The notes under the pieces: model-generated | Told to the model about the DNA's origin: nothing | What the model saw: only the letters and a program-made list of their open reading frames with translations | The model's database searches: none | Translations under genes and position numbers: made by a program | Part shown: positions 36,276-47,708 of the stretch, in pieces | Position numbering within the stretch: the stretch's first letter is position 1 | Layout of the letters: every line of letters begins with the position of its first letter | DNA from: Paraescarpia echinospica | Taxonomy: Eukaryota > Annelida > Polychaeta > Sabellida > Siboglinidae | NCBI GenBank assembly: GCA_020002185.1 | Contig: CM034537.1 | Coordinates: 67,198,807 to 67,262,806 of the forward strand | Direction of reading: 5' to 3' | DNA: 64,000 bases

Positions 36276-36391
36276 TGAGACGCAGGCAAAGGAGATCCAA
36301 GACCGCGTTGCTCGGGTAGAGAAACACTTTGGAGACATGTGCACCAATTTTGGAGCGTATTCAAGGAAAGTTGCAAAATTGAGGGACAAAG
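36276..36391 (+). CDS. CIBAR1: CIBAR1 coding exon 2
   Basis: Acceptor TTTGCAG ends at 36,275, donor GTGAGC starts at 36,392. Encodes ETQAKEIQDRVARVEKHFG and continues GDMCTNFGAYSRKVAKLRDK, which is the start of the BAR domain (human VEKHFGELCQIFAAYVRK). The exon starts with the last base of a Ser codon and ends after the first base of a Gly codon. Confidence 0.95.
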
Positions 36392-36538
36392 GTGAGCTAC
36401 AGAACTATATACAGATGTACCTCAATAACATATACCCCAACAGCTTCAACCCTTGTTTTGGGTATCACAGTGACTAAATGTATGTTTTCTTACTGCAATT
36501 CTTTAATTTCTTGACATATTGTACATGTTTCTGCCCAG

Positions 36539-36663
36539 GGGATGAGGTGGCAAGGAATGTGAGGGAATACGCTGAACAGGAGAAACTAAACCACACCATG
36601 CAGCAGGCACTCAAAGACTTTTCAGAGAAACTGTCAGCTGTGCAAGACTATCGTGAAAGTGAA
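36539..36663 (+). CDS. CIBAR1: CIBAR1 coding exon 3
   Basis: Acceptor TTTCTGCCCAG ends at 36,538, donor GTACGT at 36,664. Encodes (G)DEVARNVREYAEQEK and LKDFSEKLSAVQDYRESE; the human counterpart reads FAKLQDYRQAE. BAR-domain helix. Phase matches exon 2. Confidence 0.95.
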
Positions 36664-36688
36664 GTACGTGGCAATTGCTCTCGGTATA

Positions 36689-37133
36689 CAGTGCACTCCA
36701 CATATCTCGAACTCGGTTAAATTTATTTTCGCTTAAGTTTACTCTTTTTCCTCGGTCCCGGCATAAAATAATCTCCATAAGTTGATTTCTTGTAAGTCAA
36801 AGTTTTGGTTAAGTGGACTCGATTTAACCTGCACGCTCGTATTCGATTAACTCAAATTTTTTAAGTCTACTGTTACACATTGACATTCTGTCCACACACA
36901 CGTCCGTTCACACGCTATTACTGTATTGGTGTATTGTGATCTTTTAAAGGGGTTACTCTCACACGTTGATCTTTCACGCACAGCATTATTTGTGCGTATT
37001 TTAGAAATGGATCAGGAAAGCGCAGACTTCTCACAAAGTTAACTGTTGACGCGTACAAAGCAACACAAGATTGATCATGATAAGTAGAAGTATTTTCATT
37101 TCCCTACAGGTTCGACTTATCCAGAGTGCACTG
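36689..37133. mobile_element. pogo/Tigger-like MITE, 445 bp
   Basis: The ends CAGTGCACTC and GAGTGCACTG are exact inverted repeats, each flanked by TA (36,687-36,688 and 37,134-37,135), as for Tc1/mariner-pogo elements. Further in, CTCGAACTCGGTTAA-like and GTTCGACTTATCC-like segments resemble the CTCGNTTAA core of pogo/Tigger ends. No transposase. It begins 25 bp after the exon 3 donor. Confidence 0.75.
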
Positions 37134-37583
37134 TATGTTTTTGCACTAGGTGGCTTATGATGTTATGCGTCAGTAATTTATTGGTTTGTTTTAATAACAA
37201 TAATATGACTTTAAGTCATGGAAAGGCACACATAAAGATGCAGTAATAATTATTACTGCATCTTTGTTTTAAAAAAGCAATGGTTGATATAAATTATCAT
37301 CTGCCATTGAATTATCCCCAGGTAGTAATTGCTGTTTATATAGACAGTGGAGGGATGGAGTAGGGACATGTCAGCTAACTTCATCTATCAGAGATTGCCA
37401 TGTAATTAGGGGTGCGGCTACAAATATGGGATTTACGGCCTACCATCGGAATGAAGTTGTTGAGCATAATGCAGGGTCATACTGCATACTTGTTTCTTCA
37501 CCCATATACAGTAGATGATGAACGGCTGCCACAATCAACGGTATAGTGGTGTCATGTTTACCTCTGTATGTATTGTCTTGTAG

Positions 37584-37652
37584 ATGAAGAGGATGGAGAT
37601 TAAAGTAATAGAACCGCTAACACTCTACGGCACACAGTGCAAACAAGCTAAG
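37584..37652 (+). CDS. CIBAR1: CIBAR1 coding exon 4
   Basis: Acceptor TTGTCTTGTAG, donor GTAAGT. Encodes MKRMEIKVIEPLTLYGTQCK then QAK, 23 residues in phase 0, aligning with human VERLEAKVVEPLKTYGTIVK. The internal Met codons are not a start. Confidence 0.95.
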
Positions 37653-38618
37653 GTAAGTGGATCACGTTACCACCCCAAAAACGGCACTTTAGACAAATAC
37701 CTAGTGTCATATCTATGTACTGTCATAGATCCCTCTAGACATCCTCGAAGGCCAGGGTTGGTAGTTTGCTACACTACCTCTGGCAGATAACCTACACATT
37801 GTATGGAAGCCAGCTGAGTCACTCGTACTTGTTCCTTGTAATTGACTCCGCCAGTTGCCACTGTACCATCTGTGAGAACAGACACCCATGCTCTATATGA
37901 AAGACTGCAGTGAATCACTATGTAATTACACATTCTACCATTCTCACGAGGCATCCATGTCTTTTTTGTCAAATCATGCTTTATCCATACAGCGCACTCT
38001 GTGTAGCGGGAAGAGCAGCAAGGCATTGCTGATTGGCTGAGAAGAATATATAACATTTTTTGGTAAAAAAACCAGATGGTGTTTATCACGGTTTTAAAAG
38101 AAACTATATATACACTGTATATATATACACAAAATATTAACATTTCCTACCTAGAATGTTTGTAATAAGCACCAAGCTTTCAGGGATTCGTCTACAACCC
38201 CCAAAAGTAACACCTTTATATTTTTATAATTCCCTGTTTGTTAAGGGTTTGTATTGGTTTTAGGGTTCATACTGGACATTAGACAGATGTAAATCTGTTG
38301 TTGATAATGTTAAGCATATTGTGTTCAGCAGTTGTTTCGAGATCTGTTGATCAATTGGGGACATTTAACATCATTTAACTACCTCACATTTATGTTATAA
38401 CAAATGTCATATGTAAATACTTTGGGAAACCGTCTTCTGCTTATGTGTGTAATGTGTATATATGTAGCACCTCCGGGTGATGGGTATTTTTACTAGTAGA
38501 TTTAATTGGACACAGAAATGTGATTGTCTAATGTGTTTTACGTGTTGGCAACTGTGTTTTCCTAGACACATTTTCGTTACTCTGCTGTTTATTGAGTTCC
38601 CTAAATACTGGATTGCAG
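37653..38618 (+). other. CIBAR1: CIBAR1 intron 4, nothing notable
   Basis: GTAAGT to TGGATTGCAG. No repeats or open frames that I can interpret. Confidence 0.7.
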
Positions 38619-38720
38619 GAACGCTTGAAATTGGCATTTGCGGCACGAGATCGCGAGGGCAGACACCAGAGGTCACTCTCAAAGGCACGGGACAGAAACC
38701 CAAACAATCGGCACCAAATT
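38619..38720 (+). CDS. CIBAR1: CIBAR1 coding exon 5
   Basis: Acceptor GGATTGCAG, donor GTATCC. Encodes ERLKLAFAARDREGRHQRSL and SKARDRNPNNRHQI, 34 residues in phase 0; human has LKATLTARNREAKQL and TRQRNPSDRHVI. BAR domain. Confidence 0.95.
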
Positions 38721-39466
38721 GTATCCTTATTTTTGTATTTGTCGCTTGTTGTTGCAAGTCCTCATCCCATTGCACTAGTTGTTGGGTGTCACAACAGCAT
38801 GTTTAAACATCACCAACCATTAAGGACAAATATCCTGTAATTGTTATAATCTTCAAAAAGTATCAGTGGGTTAAATATGAGTCATAGTTTACACTAAGTC
38901 TTGATAGGGTTGTTGCGTGTTCTGGTTTGAAGAGTAACATTTTAACACGTTACGTTGTTAATGGTGTTTGTTGGTGTTTTGTTGGAATTTACTAAAATAG
39001 ACTGCACTCTTTGATGTGGTCACAGTAACTGGTGCAAAGCATGCATTTGGCAATATATTCTGAATAATGTACATATCATATTCTGCATTTGATATGCATA
39101 ACGCAATTAAATTATTTTCAAGATGAGTGGATAAATCATAACAATTTTTCTGCCAGGAAAGTATTTCTTTGCTTGCTATTTTAAGAATACCATGTGCATG
39201 AGCCTTAACAAAACACAGTCACAGGTTTGCATGAAACATATCTGGATTGTTCGTCATCTAGCATGTTGGTAGAAATTTCCTAATTCTTGTATTGCTTCAT
39301 CTTAAAATTACCTTGTCTGTAGCTTTACCCGGAATTATCCCCTCGCTGTAGGGTGGTAATCATTAGCAGGAAATCTGCTCAATCGCATTCAAATTCCAGG
39401 AAATTGTAGTTAGCATCACTTATCTCTGCAACAGCTGTGTTTACAATTTGAATGTTTTGTGTACGT

Positions 39467-39560
39467 TTCGTAGGCACAACTTTCAAATTGCGAGCAATGT
39501 TTTGGCCTTATCAAATACAATTTGGCAGTCACTATGCATTCAACCTACTTATTGTATTAA
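39467..39560. repeat. Dispersed repeat, copy 1
   Basis: CTTTCAAATTGCGA, then CAATTTGG and CATTCAAC spaced as in a second copy at about 62,333-62,425 in ESRP intron 1. Identity is partial. Unclassified interspersed element fragment. Confidence 0.55.
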
Positions 39561-40467
39561 GAAGATTATATAAAAAGTGGGGAACAGATGAGGTTGGTTT
39601 AACATCATGTTATCATGAAGACAAAGATGGGTTGTCGCCTATCAGGACTTGGGACTTTAAGTTCTTTAGCTCAGTTTGTTTTTATGAAGTTTGAAAGGAT
39701 GTCCCACAAATTGTAAGTCTTGCAGATATTAATTTGTTGCATTGATATAATTTTGTGACATGTTCAGTTTAATGCCCCTACTTAAATTCAATACTGTCAT
39801 ATTTACGAACATAATTGTGAAGTCTATGATAGGGAAGTCATTTACTGATGGAAGTTTCACTTATAAGAAAAGTACATTTTAGAACATTTTATCAACAACA
39901 GTAATGCCTTACATTTGGTGTTACTAAATATGCAGTGCTCCAGTTTCTGCACTAACATTTTGTTTTTTGCTGAACACAGAGGGTGTTTCAGTAGTGGTCT
40001 TGTTGCATGGCTCGCATTACGCACAGCCATAGAAATTAATATAACATTTTATAATATACGCTATCACATGCATAACTTGTGCATCAGTATGCTACTACAA
40101 ATCACATGTTGTAAAAAACATGAAAGAACTATCCTTGATTATTTACAGCAAGCCTGTCATCTAATCTTACTCTCTATTACAATGTACAACAATTTGCCAA
40201 TGTGCCTTTGTAATTCTCCCATTGAATGGCAGACTGGTGCTCTTGTTGGATGCACATTAATTATTTTTGCAAATGACTTTCCCCTGTTTATGCATGACAC
40301 AAATGCCTAATTATAAGTTTTGCCATTGTTACCAATATGTAACAATATTTTAAAGTTTATAATGTTGCCTTTATTTCGCATTGGTGACAGCTTTTAAAAA
40401 TTTGGTAATGGGTTGTTGAAGAGTTGCTGATGTTTGATTAAATGTTTTGGTAAACAAGAATTGTTGA

Positions 40468-40613
40468 GGTGCCTCTGTTCTGAAGCCTCTGTTCTGAAGC
40501 CTGTGGTCTGAAGCCTCTGTTCTGAAGCCTCTGTTCTGAAGCCTCTGTTCTGAAGCCTCTGTTCTGAAGCCTCTGTTCTGAAGCCTCTGTTCTGAAGCCT
40601 GTGGTCTGAAGCC
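40468..40613. repeat. 14-bp tandem array, about 10 copies
   Basis: Unit TTCTGAAGCCTCTG, with GTGGTC replacing CTGTTC-type bases near the second and last copies. Open in all three frames on the minus strand, hence spurious Gly/Phe/Arg-rich frames. Confidence 0.95.
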
Positions 40614-40974
40614 AGCGTTGGGCATTTGTAATTTCTAAAATAATATTGAATTCTTTTGTTAATTAACAACTGACTAATCGATTAACCTATATATTTGTTC
40701 CAAGCAGTGTGACTAAGTAGTAGATGGTCTCATGACTGTTTGTTGGTAGTATAGTTTCTGCCAACGCATTGAGAAGTTTAATGGCACTTGTTGGTTGGGT
40801 TTATCAACCATATCTGTGTAGCTGTTAACAGTAGACTCTCCACATTTGATTAGATTTTATTGCATGATTCGTATTTTCCATTATTGTTAATATGTATATT
40901 TGCACAAAATTTTTTGATTTCATTTACATATAGGTATGCATAAGCGCATACAAATATACACAAATATACCACAT

Positions 40975-41037
40975 GTCACACACGCACACACACACACACA
41001 CGCATGCACACACGCACGCACATGCACACACACACAG
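40975..41037. repeat. CA/GCAC microsatellite
   Basis: Interrupted CACACACGCACGCACA-type repeat just upstream of CIBAR1 exon 6. Confidence 0.9.
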
Positions 41038-41066
41038 TTTTCTAAATGATGATCAATATTTTTCAG

Positions 41067-41171
41067 AAAGAAACTGAACTTCAGCAGGCAAGTCTAGATG
41101 CATCACATGCTGGAAAGAATCTGGAAGAAGAAATTGAGAAGTTTGAGAAGAAGAAATTACAAGACATTAAG
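41067..41171 (+). CDS. CIBAR1: CIBAR1 coding exon 6
   Basis: Acceptor TATTTTTCAG, donor GTGGGT. Encodes KETELQQASLDASHAGKNLE, then EEIEKFEKKKLQDIK (35 residues, phase 0). Human: AETELQRAAMDASRTSRHLE. BAR-domain coiled coil. Confidence 0.95.
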
Positions 41172-41685
41172 GTGGGTTGTCACCAGTTCTCCTTAACCTT
41201 TCAACTGGGTGGGAAAATAACACCATTCATATGCAGACTTCTCAGAGTATCTATTATTCACAACATTACATAGCTTCTCGATCTCAAAAAATGTAGTGTT
41301 TCAGTGTTTTTACAGAATCCTCATATTTGTTCTTTTAAGGTTTAAATGTGTTAAACTGCTATAACATTTACAAAGTGCAACATTCTTTTCAATTGTGGTA
41401 AACTGCATTAACATTTGTATCGCTGTTCAACGCAATGATTGTAAAGACAAAGATTATGTTTACTTTTTGACATTATCTTACATTCTAACATTTAATCATT
41501 CACAGGGCAGCTAGTCTTGCTACAAACCTTCAGAAGTTTCCAGAGAATCTCCATGTTTCACCAATTTTGTATTACTACTTGAACTAGTTGTGTACAGTTA
41601 CATTTGTAACTAAACAAATTATTTGTATCTGAAAAAATGGTGTATGACTTTTTAGGATGTTTTAAGCAATCTGTTTTGATGACAG

Positions 41686-41799
41686 GATATTCTGGGCAAC
41701 TTTGCGAAGCTGGAGCTGATGTTCCATGCGAAGGCCCTGGAGATGTACACGCAGTGTTACCAGAGCCTGGCAATGATGAATGAGGAGGAGGACCTGGAG
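41686..41799 (+). CDS. CIBAR1: CIBAR1 coding exon 7
   Basis: Acceptor TTTGATGACAG, donor GTAGGA. Encodes DILGNFAKLELMFHAKALEM and YTQCYQSLAMMNEEEDLE (38 residues, phase 0), matching human FITIEMLFHGKALEVYTAAY. This closes the BAR domain. Confidence 0.95.
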
Positions 41800-41959
41800 G
41801 TAGGACCATGGTTCTCTCCCTTGCAGGGTGAAGTCTACTCTGGCTTGCGTACTGTGGGGTCGTTGAATACATTTTCCGAAATATAGGAAGCATCACCACA
41901 GGGAGGGAATTGATGCTGATAGACATTTGGATAATAAAAATCGCAAGTCCTGCACAATG

Positions 41960-42523
41960 CATTGGTGTGAGTGTGTTGGTTTAAATCATGTATTGGTGTG
42001 AGTGTGTGGGTTTAAACCATGTATTGGTGTGTGTGTGTGAGTTTGAACCATGTATTGGTGTGAGTGTGTCACTGTGGGTTTGAACCATGTATTGGTGTGA
42101 GTGTGTTGGTTTAAATCATGTATTGGTGTGTGTGTGGGTTTAAACCATGTATTGGTGTGTGTGTGTGAGTTTGAACCATGTATTGGTGTGAGTGTGTCAC
42201 TGTGGGTTTGAACCATGTATTGGTGTGAGTGTGTTGGTTTAAATCATGTATTGGTGTGTGTGTGGGTTTAAACCATGTATTGGTGTGAGTGTGTGGGTTT
42301 AAACCATGTATTGGTGTGTGTGTGTGAGTTTGAACCATGTATTGGTGTGAGTGTGTCACTGTGGATTTGAACCATGTATTGGTGTGAGTGTGTTGGTTTA
42401 AATCATGTATTGGTGTGTGTGTGGGTTTAAACCGTGTATTGGTGTGTGTGTGTCACTGTGGGTTTGAACCATGTATTGGTGTGAGTGTGTTGGTTTAAAC
42501 CATGTATTGGTGTGAGTGTGTGG
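41960..42523. repeat. 31-bp GTGTGAG minisatellite, left block
   Basis: Unit ATTGGTGTGAGTGTGTSGGT plus TTGAACCATGT, with variants (TTTAAATCATG, CACTGTGG insert). A higher-order pattern of several units is visible on this side. Continues to the right of the hAT element inserted at 42,524. Confidence 0.95.
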
Positions 42524-43728
42524 CAGACCTGGGGCCGAGTACATTTTTATGAGTACGAGTACGAGTACTTTGACGATGGATAAGTACGAGTACATTACTA
42601 AAAGCTGAGTATAAGTACAAGTACGAGTACATTCTCACGAGTACAAGTAAAAGTATGAGTACATTAAAAAAAAATTATTATTAAATAACAACGTATTTTA
42701 AAATTATTAATTAATCTAATTTATATAACTCAGCACAACTGAATATAAGGCAGTTGATCAATTTTTTTATGAGGAAAACTAAAAAACCTCTATTTCATCA
42801 ACACTGAAATTCACTTCATTGGCATTCATTTCAGTGGCATCGTATGATCTTATCATCTATTTGCCATTGCACCGAATGAACATGAGTTGTTCACAGGTTG
42901 AGTCTTTCAGGCTGCACTGTTCAGGGCAGAATACTTTCTTGGCTATGCTATGCTAAATACCTGAGATAGTCGTTCACCTCTACTATCAGCAATCTGCTGA
43001 TGTTATAAGTTTGCAATTTATATTTTTTGAATGTAGACTACTAGTTGTTGAGAGGGTTAGCACATGTCCACATAACACGCCAGCATCCCCTTTGGACTTT
43101 TTAGCCAGGCTGCTGGGCATGGGATTATATTAGTGTAGGTGACAGTCTGACTTGAGCCACCTTACTTCTACAGAGGAAGACTGGCAGTTCTTGTTCTTAG
43201 CAGTTAGCACTGTCAGCCAGTGCCATGTGGCATGTTCTCCATACTACATCAAAGGCATTTTCTGTCTAACTGGTGGGTTAACTGCTAATTGACTCTTTAT
43301 GGCTTAATTAAACAAACAGGTTTATGGCCTGAACTGCTAGCCTACAATTATTGTTTGCTTATCAGGGTGTTTCTGACTGGGAAAAGATGCTGCCTGTTGC
43401 CATGTTTGGGTATCATAGTCATTGTTATCAGAGAATGAGGATGTGCTGGGATGTGTAGGGATGGTAAGGTTGTATACTATCAGAAATAACAAAGTATTTA
43501 AAAAATAGTTGAACATTTAAATATTTCAGGAAAGTTTCATTTTATAACCAAATATATTTATTTTCCCCAGTACAATTGAGAAAGTACTCAGATGTACTCG
43601 TAATGTACTCATAAAATCTGAGTACAATGAGTATGAGTACGAGTCCATGACCCACAAGTTTCATGAGTACGAGTACTTCAAAAATGTACACGTGTACATG
43701 AGTACCGAGTACTTCAGCCCCAGGTCTG
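42524..43728. mobile_element. hAT-like non-autonomous element, 1,205 bp, GAGTAC-rich
   Basis: Left end CAGACCTGGGGCCGAGTAC; right end GTACTTCAGCCCCAGGTCTG, an imperfect inverted repeat. A perfect 8-bp duplication GTGTGTGG flanks it (42,516-42,523 and 43,729-43,736), as for hAT elements. Both subterminal zones are full of GAGTAC repeats. No transposase is evident in the interior. It inserted into the minisatellite, splitting it. Confidence 0.9.
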
Positions 43729-43736
43729 GTGTGTGG

Positions 43737-45580
43737 GTTTGAACCATGTATTGGTGTGAGTGTGTCAGTTCGAACCATGTATTGGTGTGAGTGTGTGGGT
43801 TTGAACCATGTATTGGTGAGTGTGTCGGTTTGAACCATGTATTGGTGTGAGGGTGTCGGCTTGAACCAAGTATTGGTGTGAATGTGTCGGCTTGAACCAT
43901 GTATTGGTGTGAGTGTCAATGTGTCGGTTTGAACCATGTATTGGTGTGAGTGTGGGTTTGAACCATGTATTGGTGTGAATGTGTCACTGTGGGTTTGAAC
44001 CATGTATTGGTGTGAGTATTTTGGTTTAAACCAAGTATTGGTGTGAGTGTGTGTTTGAACCATGTGTTGGTGTGAGTGTGTCGGTTTGAACCATGTATTG
44101 GTGTGAGTGTGTCGGTTTGAACCATGTATTGGTTTGAGTGTGTGTCGGTTTGAACCATGTATTGGTGTGAGTGTGTCGGTTTGAACCATGTATTGGTGTG
44201 AGTGTGGGGGTTTGAACCATGTATTGGTGTGAGTGTGTCAGTTTGAACCATGTATTGGTGTGAGTGTGTGTCGGTTTGAACCATGTATTGGTGTGAGTGT
44301 GTCGGTTTGAACCATGTATTGGTGTGAGTGTGGGGGTTTGAACCATGTATTGGTGTGAGTGTGGAGGTTTGAACCATGTATTGGTGTGAGTGTGTCGGTT
44401 TGAACCATGTATTGGTGTGAGTGTGGGGGTTTGAACCATGTATTGGTGTGAGTGTGGAGGTTTGAACCATGTATTGGTGTGAGTGTGTCGGTTTGAACCA
44501 TGTATTGGTGTGAGTGTGTGTCGGTTTGAACCATGTATTGGTGTGAGTGTGTCGGTTTGAACCATGTATTGGTGTGAGTGTGGGCGTTTGAACCATGTAT
44601 TGGTGTGAGTGTGGAGGTTTGAACCATGTATTGGTGTGAGTGTGGAGGTTTGAACCATGTATTGGTGTGAGTGTGGGGGTTTGAACCATGTATTGGTGTG
44701 AGTGTGGAGGTTTGAACCATGTATTGGTGTGAGTGTGTCGGTTTGAACCATGTATTGGTGTGAGTGTGGGGGTTTGAACCATGTATGTGAGTGTGTGAGT
44801 GTGTCGGTTTGAACCATGTATTGGTGTGAGTGTGGAGGTTTGAACCATGTATTGGTGTGAGTGTGTCGGTTTGAACCATGTATTGGTGTGAGTGTGGGGG
44901 TTTGAACCATGTATTGGTGTGAGTGTGTCGGTTTGAACCATGTATTGGTGTGAGTGTGAACCATGTATTGGTGTGAGTTTGTGTCGAACCATGTAGTGAG
45001 TGTGGGGTTTGAACCATGTATTGGTGTGAGTGTGGAGGTTTGAACCATGTGTTGGTGTGTGTCGGTTTGAACCATGTATTGGTGTGAGTGTGTCGGTTTG
45101 AACCATGTATTGGTGTGAGTGTGTGTCGGTTTGAACCATGTATTGGTGTGAGTGTGTCGGTTTGAACCATGTATTGGTGTGAGTGTGTCGGTTTGAACCA
45201 TGTATTGGTGTGAGTGTGGGGGTTTGAACCATGTATTGGTGTGAGTGTGTCGGTTTGAACCATGTATTGGTGTGAGTGTGTGTCGGTTTGAACCATGTAT
45301 TGGTGTGAGTGTGTGTCGGTTTGAACCATGTATTGGTGTGAGTGTGTTGGTTTGAACCATGTATTGGTGTGAGTGTGTCGGTTTGAACCATGTATTGGTG
45401 TGAGTGTGTGTCGGTTTGAACCATGTATTGGTGTGAGTGTGTCGGTTTGAACCATGTATTGGTGTGAGTGTGGGGGTTTGAACCATGTATTGGTGTGAGT
45501 GTGGAGGTTTGAACCATGTATTGGTGTGAGTGTGTCGGTTTGAACCATGTATTGGTGTGAGAGTGTGGGATTGAACCATG
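43737..45580. repeat. 31-bp GTGTGAG minisatellite, right block (about 1.8 kb)
   Basis: About 58 copies of TTTGAACCATGTATTGGTGT followed by GAGTGTGTCGG, with 31-bp and 33-bp variants. A 31-bp unit rotates through all three frames, so the minus strand is open in every frame for up to 1.5 kb, encoding His/Thr/Gln repeats. These are not genes. Confidence 0.95.
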
Positions 45581-45584
45581 TACT

Positions 45585-45800
45585 TTCCTGCCTCATTATA
45601 TCCACATGTCCAGCCCATCTCAGTCTGCTTCCAACTGCAAAAATGTTCAGGTATTTTGTCATGCCAACCTTTTCTCTCAATTCTTTCATTTTCCTTCTGT
45701 CTCCTTGGCCACTTGGCCACTTCTGTCTCCTTGGCCACTTGGCCACTTGGTGTAATATCATTCATCTGATCCAGTTGTATTTTGCTGTTTGTTGTTTCTC
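45585..45800 (-). pseudogene. LINE RT C-terminal remnant
   Basis: Minus strand encodes KELREKVGMTKYLNIFAVGS and RLRWAGHVDIM, the RWAGHV-type motif of the region after the RT in non-LTR elements. A 26-bp tandem duplication (CTGTCTCCTTGGCCACTTGG-containing) lies within it. The fragment abuts the minisatellite. Confidence 0.55.
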
Positions 45801-46351
45801 CTGTCAGTGCCGGTCCAATAAACACAGGCTGGTACCACGCAGGCTTTCATGTTAGTTGTCTCTTCAGTTTCAATTACTTTACTGTCACAGTAATATATCA
45901 TAATATCTAGTAATGAGTCAACTTGTAGAGCGCCATAAATCTAGACAAGTCCATTCAGAGGCGCTAAAATACATTAATACATGAATGTTAAAACGAGCTG
46001 ATAATAAAATAAATAAATAGCTAAAATTGTGGTGCATAATGCATAGGCAATAAGATTATGTGGTAAAAGGTTATAACATTAATTAAAACGAGAGTCTATT
46101 CAATTGAAATATGATTGAGGGAAACCTGTAGGATCACCCAGTCTGTCAGTTCATATGAAGAAATGAGTGGAGATACCACTTTTCCAAGAATCTAACAGGG
46201 ATTTCCACTGAAACGATCAATGTATTATTTTTGTCGAAACACAATTATGTGTTGCATGAATATTTGTGCCAAGGATGTTCAACATTTCTGTGCAAAGACT
46301 AGGGGGAAGTTAAGAGACAAGAGCCACTCCCAATAGGCAATTTATGATTTA
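45801..46351 (+). other. CIBAR1 intron 7 sequence; possible SINE tail
   Basis: TAGAGCGCCATAAATC and AGAGGCGCTAAAATAC at about 45,918-45,973 resemble the AGCGCTTTAC-type tail of the SINE at 55,183-55,500. Nothing else is recognised. Confidence 0.3.
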
Positions 46352-47428
46352 TGAGCACATCAGGGGACAATTTCACTATGGTAAAGAGCTCATAAGGAGG
46401 ATCCATCATTAAACACATGATGGGACCATTTCACTGAGGTAATGAGCTCATAAGGAGGATCCATCATTAAACACATGATGGGACCATTTCACTGAGGTAA
46501 AGAAATCATAAGGAGGATCCATCATTAAACACATGATGGGACCATTTCACTGAGGTAAAGAACTCATAAGGAGGATCCATCATTAAACACATGATGGAAC
46601 CATTTCACTGAGGTAAAGAACTCATAAGGAGGATCCATCATTAAACACATGATGGGACCATTTCACTGAGGTAATGAGCTCATAAGGGGATCCATCATTA
46701 AACATATGAGGGGACCATTTTGCTGAGGTAAAGAACTCATAAGGAGGATCCATCATTAAACACATGAAGGGACCATTTCACTGAGGTAAAGAACTCATAA
46801 GGAGGATCCATCATTAAACACATGATGGGACCATTTCACTGAGGTAAAGAACTCATAAGGAGGATCCATCATTAAACACATGATGGGACCATTTCACTGA
46901 GGTAATGAGCTCATAAGGAGGATCCATCATTAAACATATGAGGGGACCATTTTGCTGAGGTAAAGAACTCGTAAGGAGAATCCATCATTAAACATATGAG
47001 GGGACCATTTCATGGAGGTAAGGAGCTCATAAGGAGGATTCGTCATTAAACACATGAGGGGACCATTTCACAGAGGTAAAGAGCTCATTAGGAAGATCCA
47101 TCATTAAACACATGAAGGGGGACCATTTCACGGAGATAAAGAGTTCATAAGGAGAATCCATCATTAAACACATGAGGGGATCATTTCACGGAGGTAAAGA
47201 ACTCATAAGGAGGATCCATCATTAAACATATGAGGGGACCATTTCATGGAGATAAAGAGCTCATAAGGAGAATCCATCATTAAACATACGAGGGGACCAT
47301 TTCACTGAGGTAAAGAGCTCATAAGGAGAATCCAGGAGGTAAAGAGCTCATAAGGAGAATCCATCATTAAACATATGAGGGGACCATTTCACGGAGGTAA
47401 AGAGCTCATAAGGAGGATCCAGCATTAA
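46352..47428. repeat. 58-bp tandem array, about 18 copies
   Basis: Unit GGGACCATTTCACTGAGGTA, AAGAACTCATAAGGAGGATC, CATCATTAAACACATGAT. Copies at the right end are more diverged and one is shortened near 47,320-47,340. Confidence 0.95.
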
Positions 47429-47708
47429 ACAGAATCCGTTGTTAAATCTAAGGAGCGTTTTCAAAATATAAAAAGCCGCTGCCATATCATTGAGGACACT
47501 ATTTCCGTGACACACCAATGAAAGTGTCCCGGTGGCACGTCCTGGTGTCGATGTTTTTCAGTATTCAAGGTCATTGTTATGGAGCAAAATTTATTTTAAA
47601 GAGCAAACTCAGGCATGAATGTTAATGAAACGGGTCCCAGAAACTTTGTGAAACAGTATCCATATTCCATAGTCAAACATCTATGGTGCCCTGTTTATCT
47701 GTCTCCAG

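Larger units (their letters stand above)
38721..41066 (+). other. CIBAR1: CIBAR1 intron 5
   Basis: Contains a 14-bp tandem array at 40,468-40,613, a CA/GCAC microsatellite at 40,975-41,037 and a copy of a dispersed repeat at about 39,467-39,560. No gene is seen in the remaining sequence. Confidence 0.6.

Noticed and set aside
37584..37790. Separate small gene starting at the ATG at 37,584
   Set aside because: This is internal CIBAR1 exon 4, bounded by acceptor and donor sites and in phase with exons 3 and 5.
44026..45825. 599-, 533- and 507-codon minus-strand frames
   Set aside because: They are read through a 31-bp minisatellite that lacks stops in any minus frame. No domain, start context or splice structure supports a gene.
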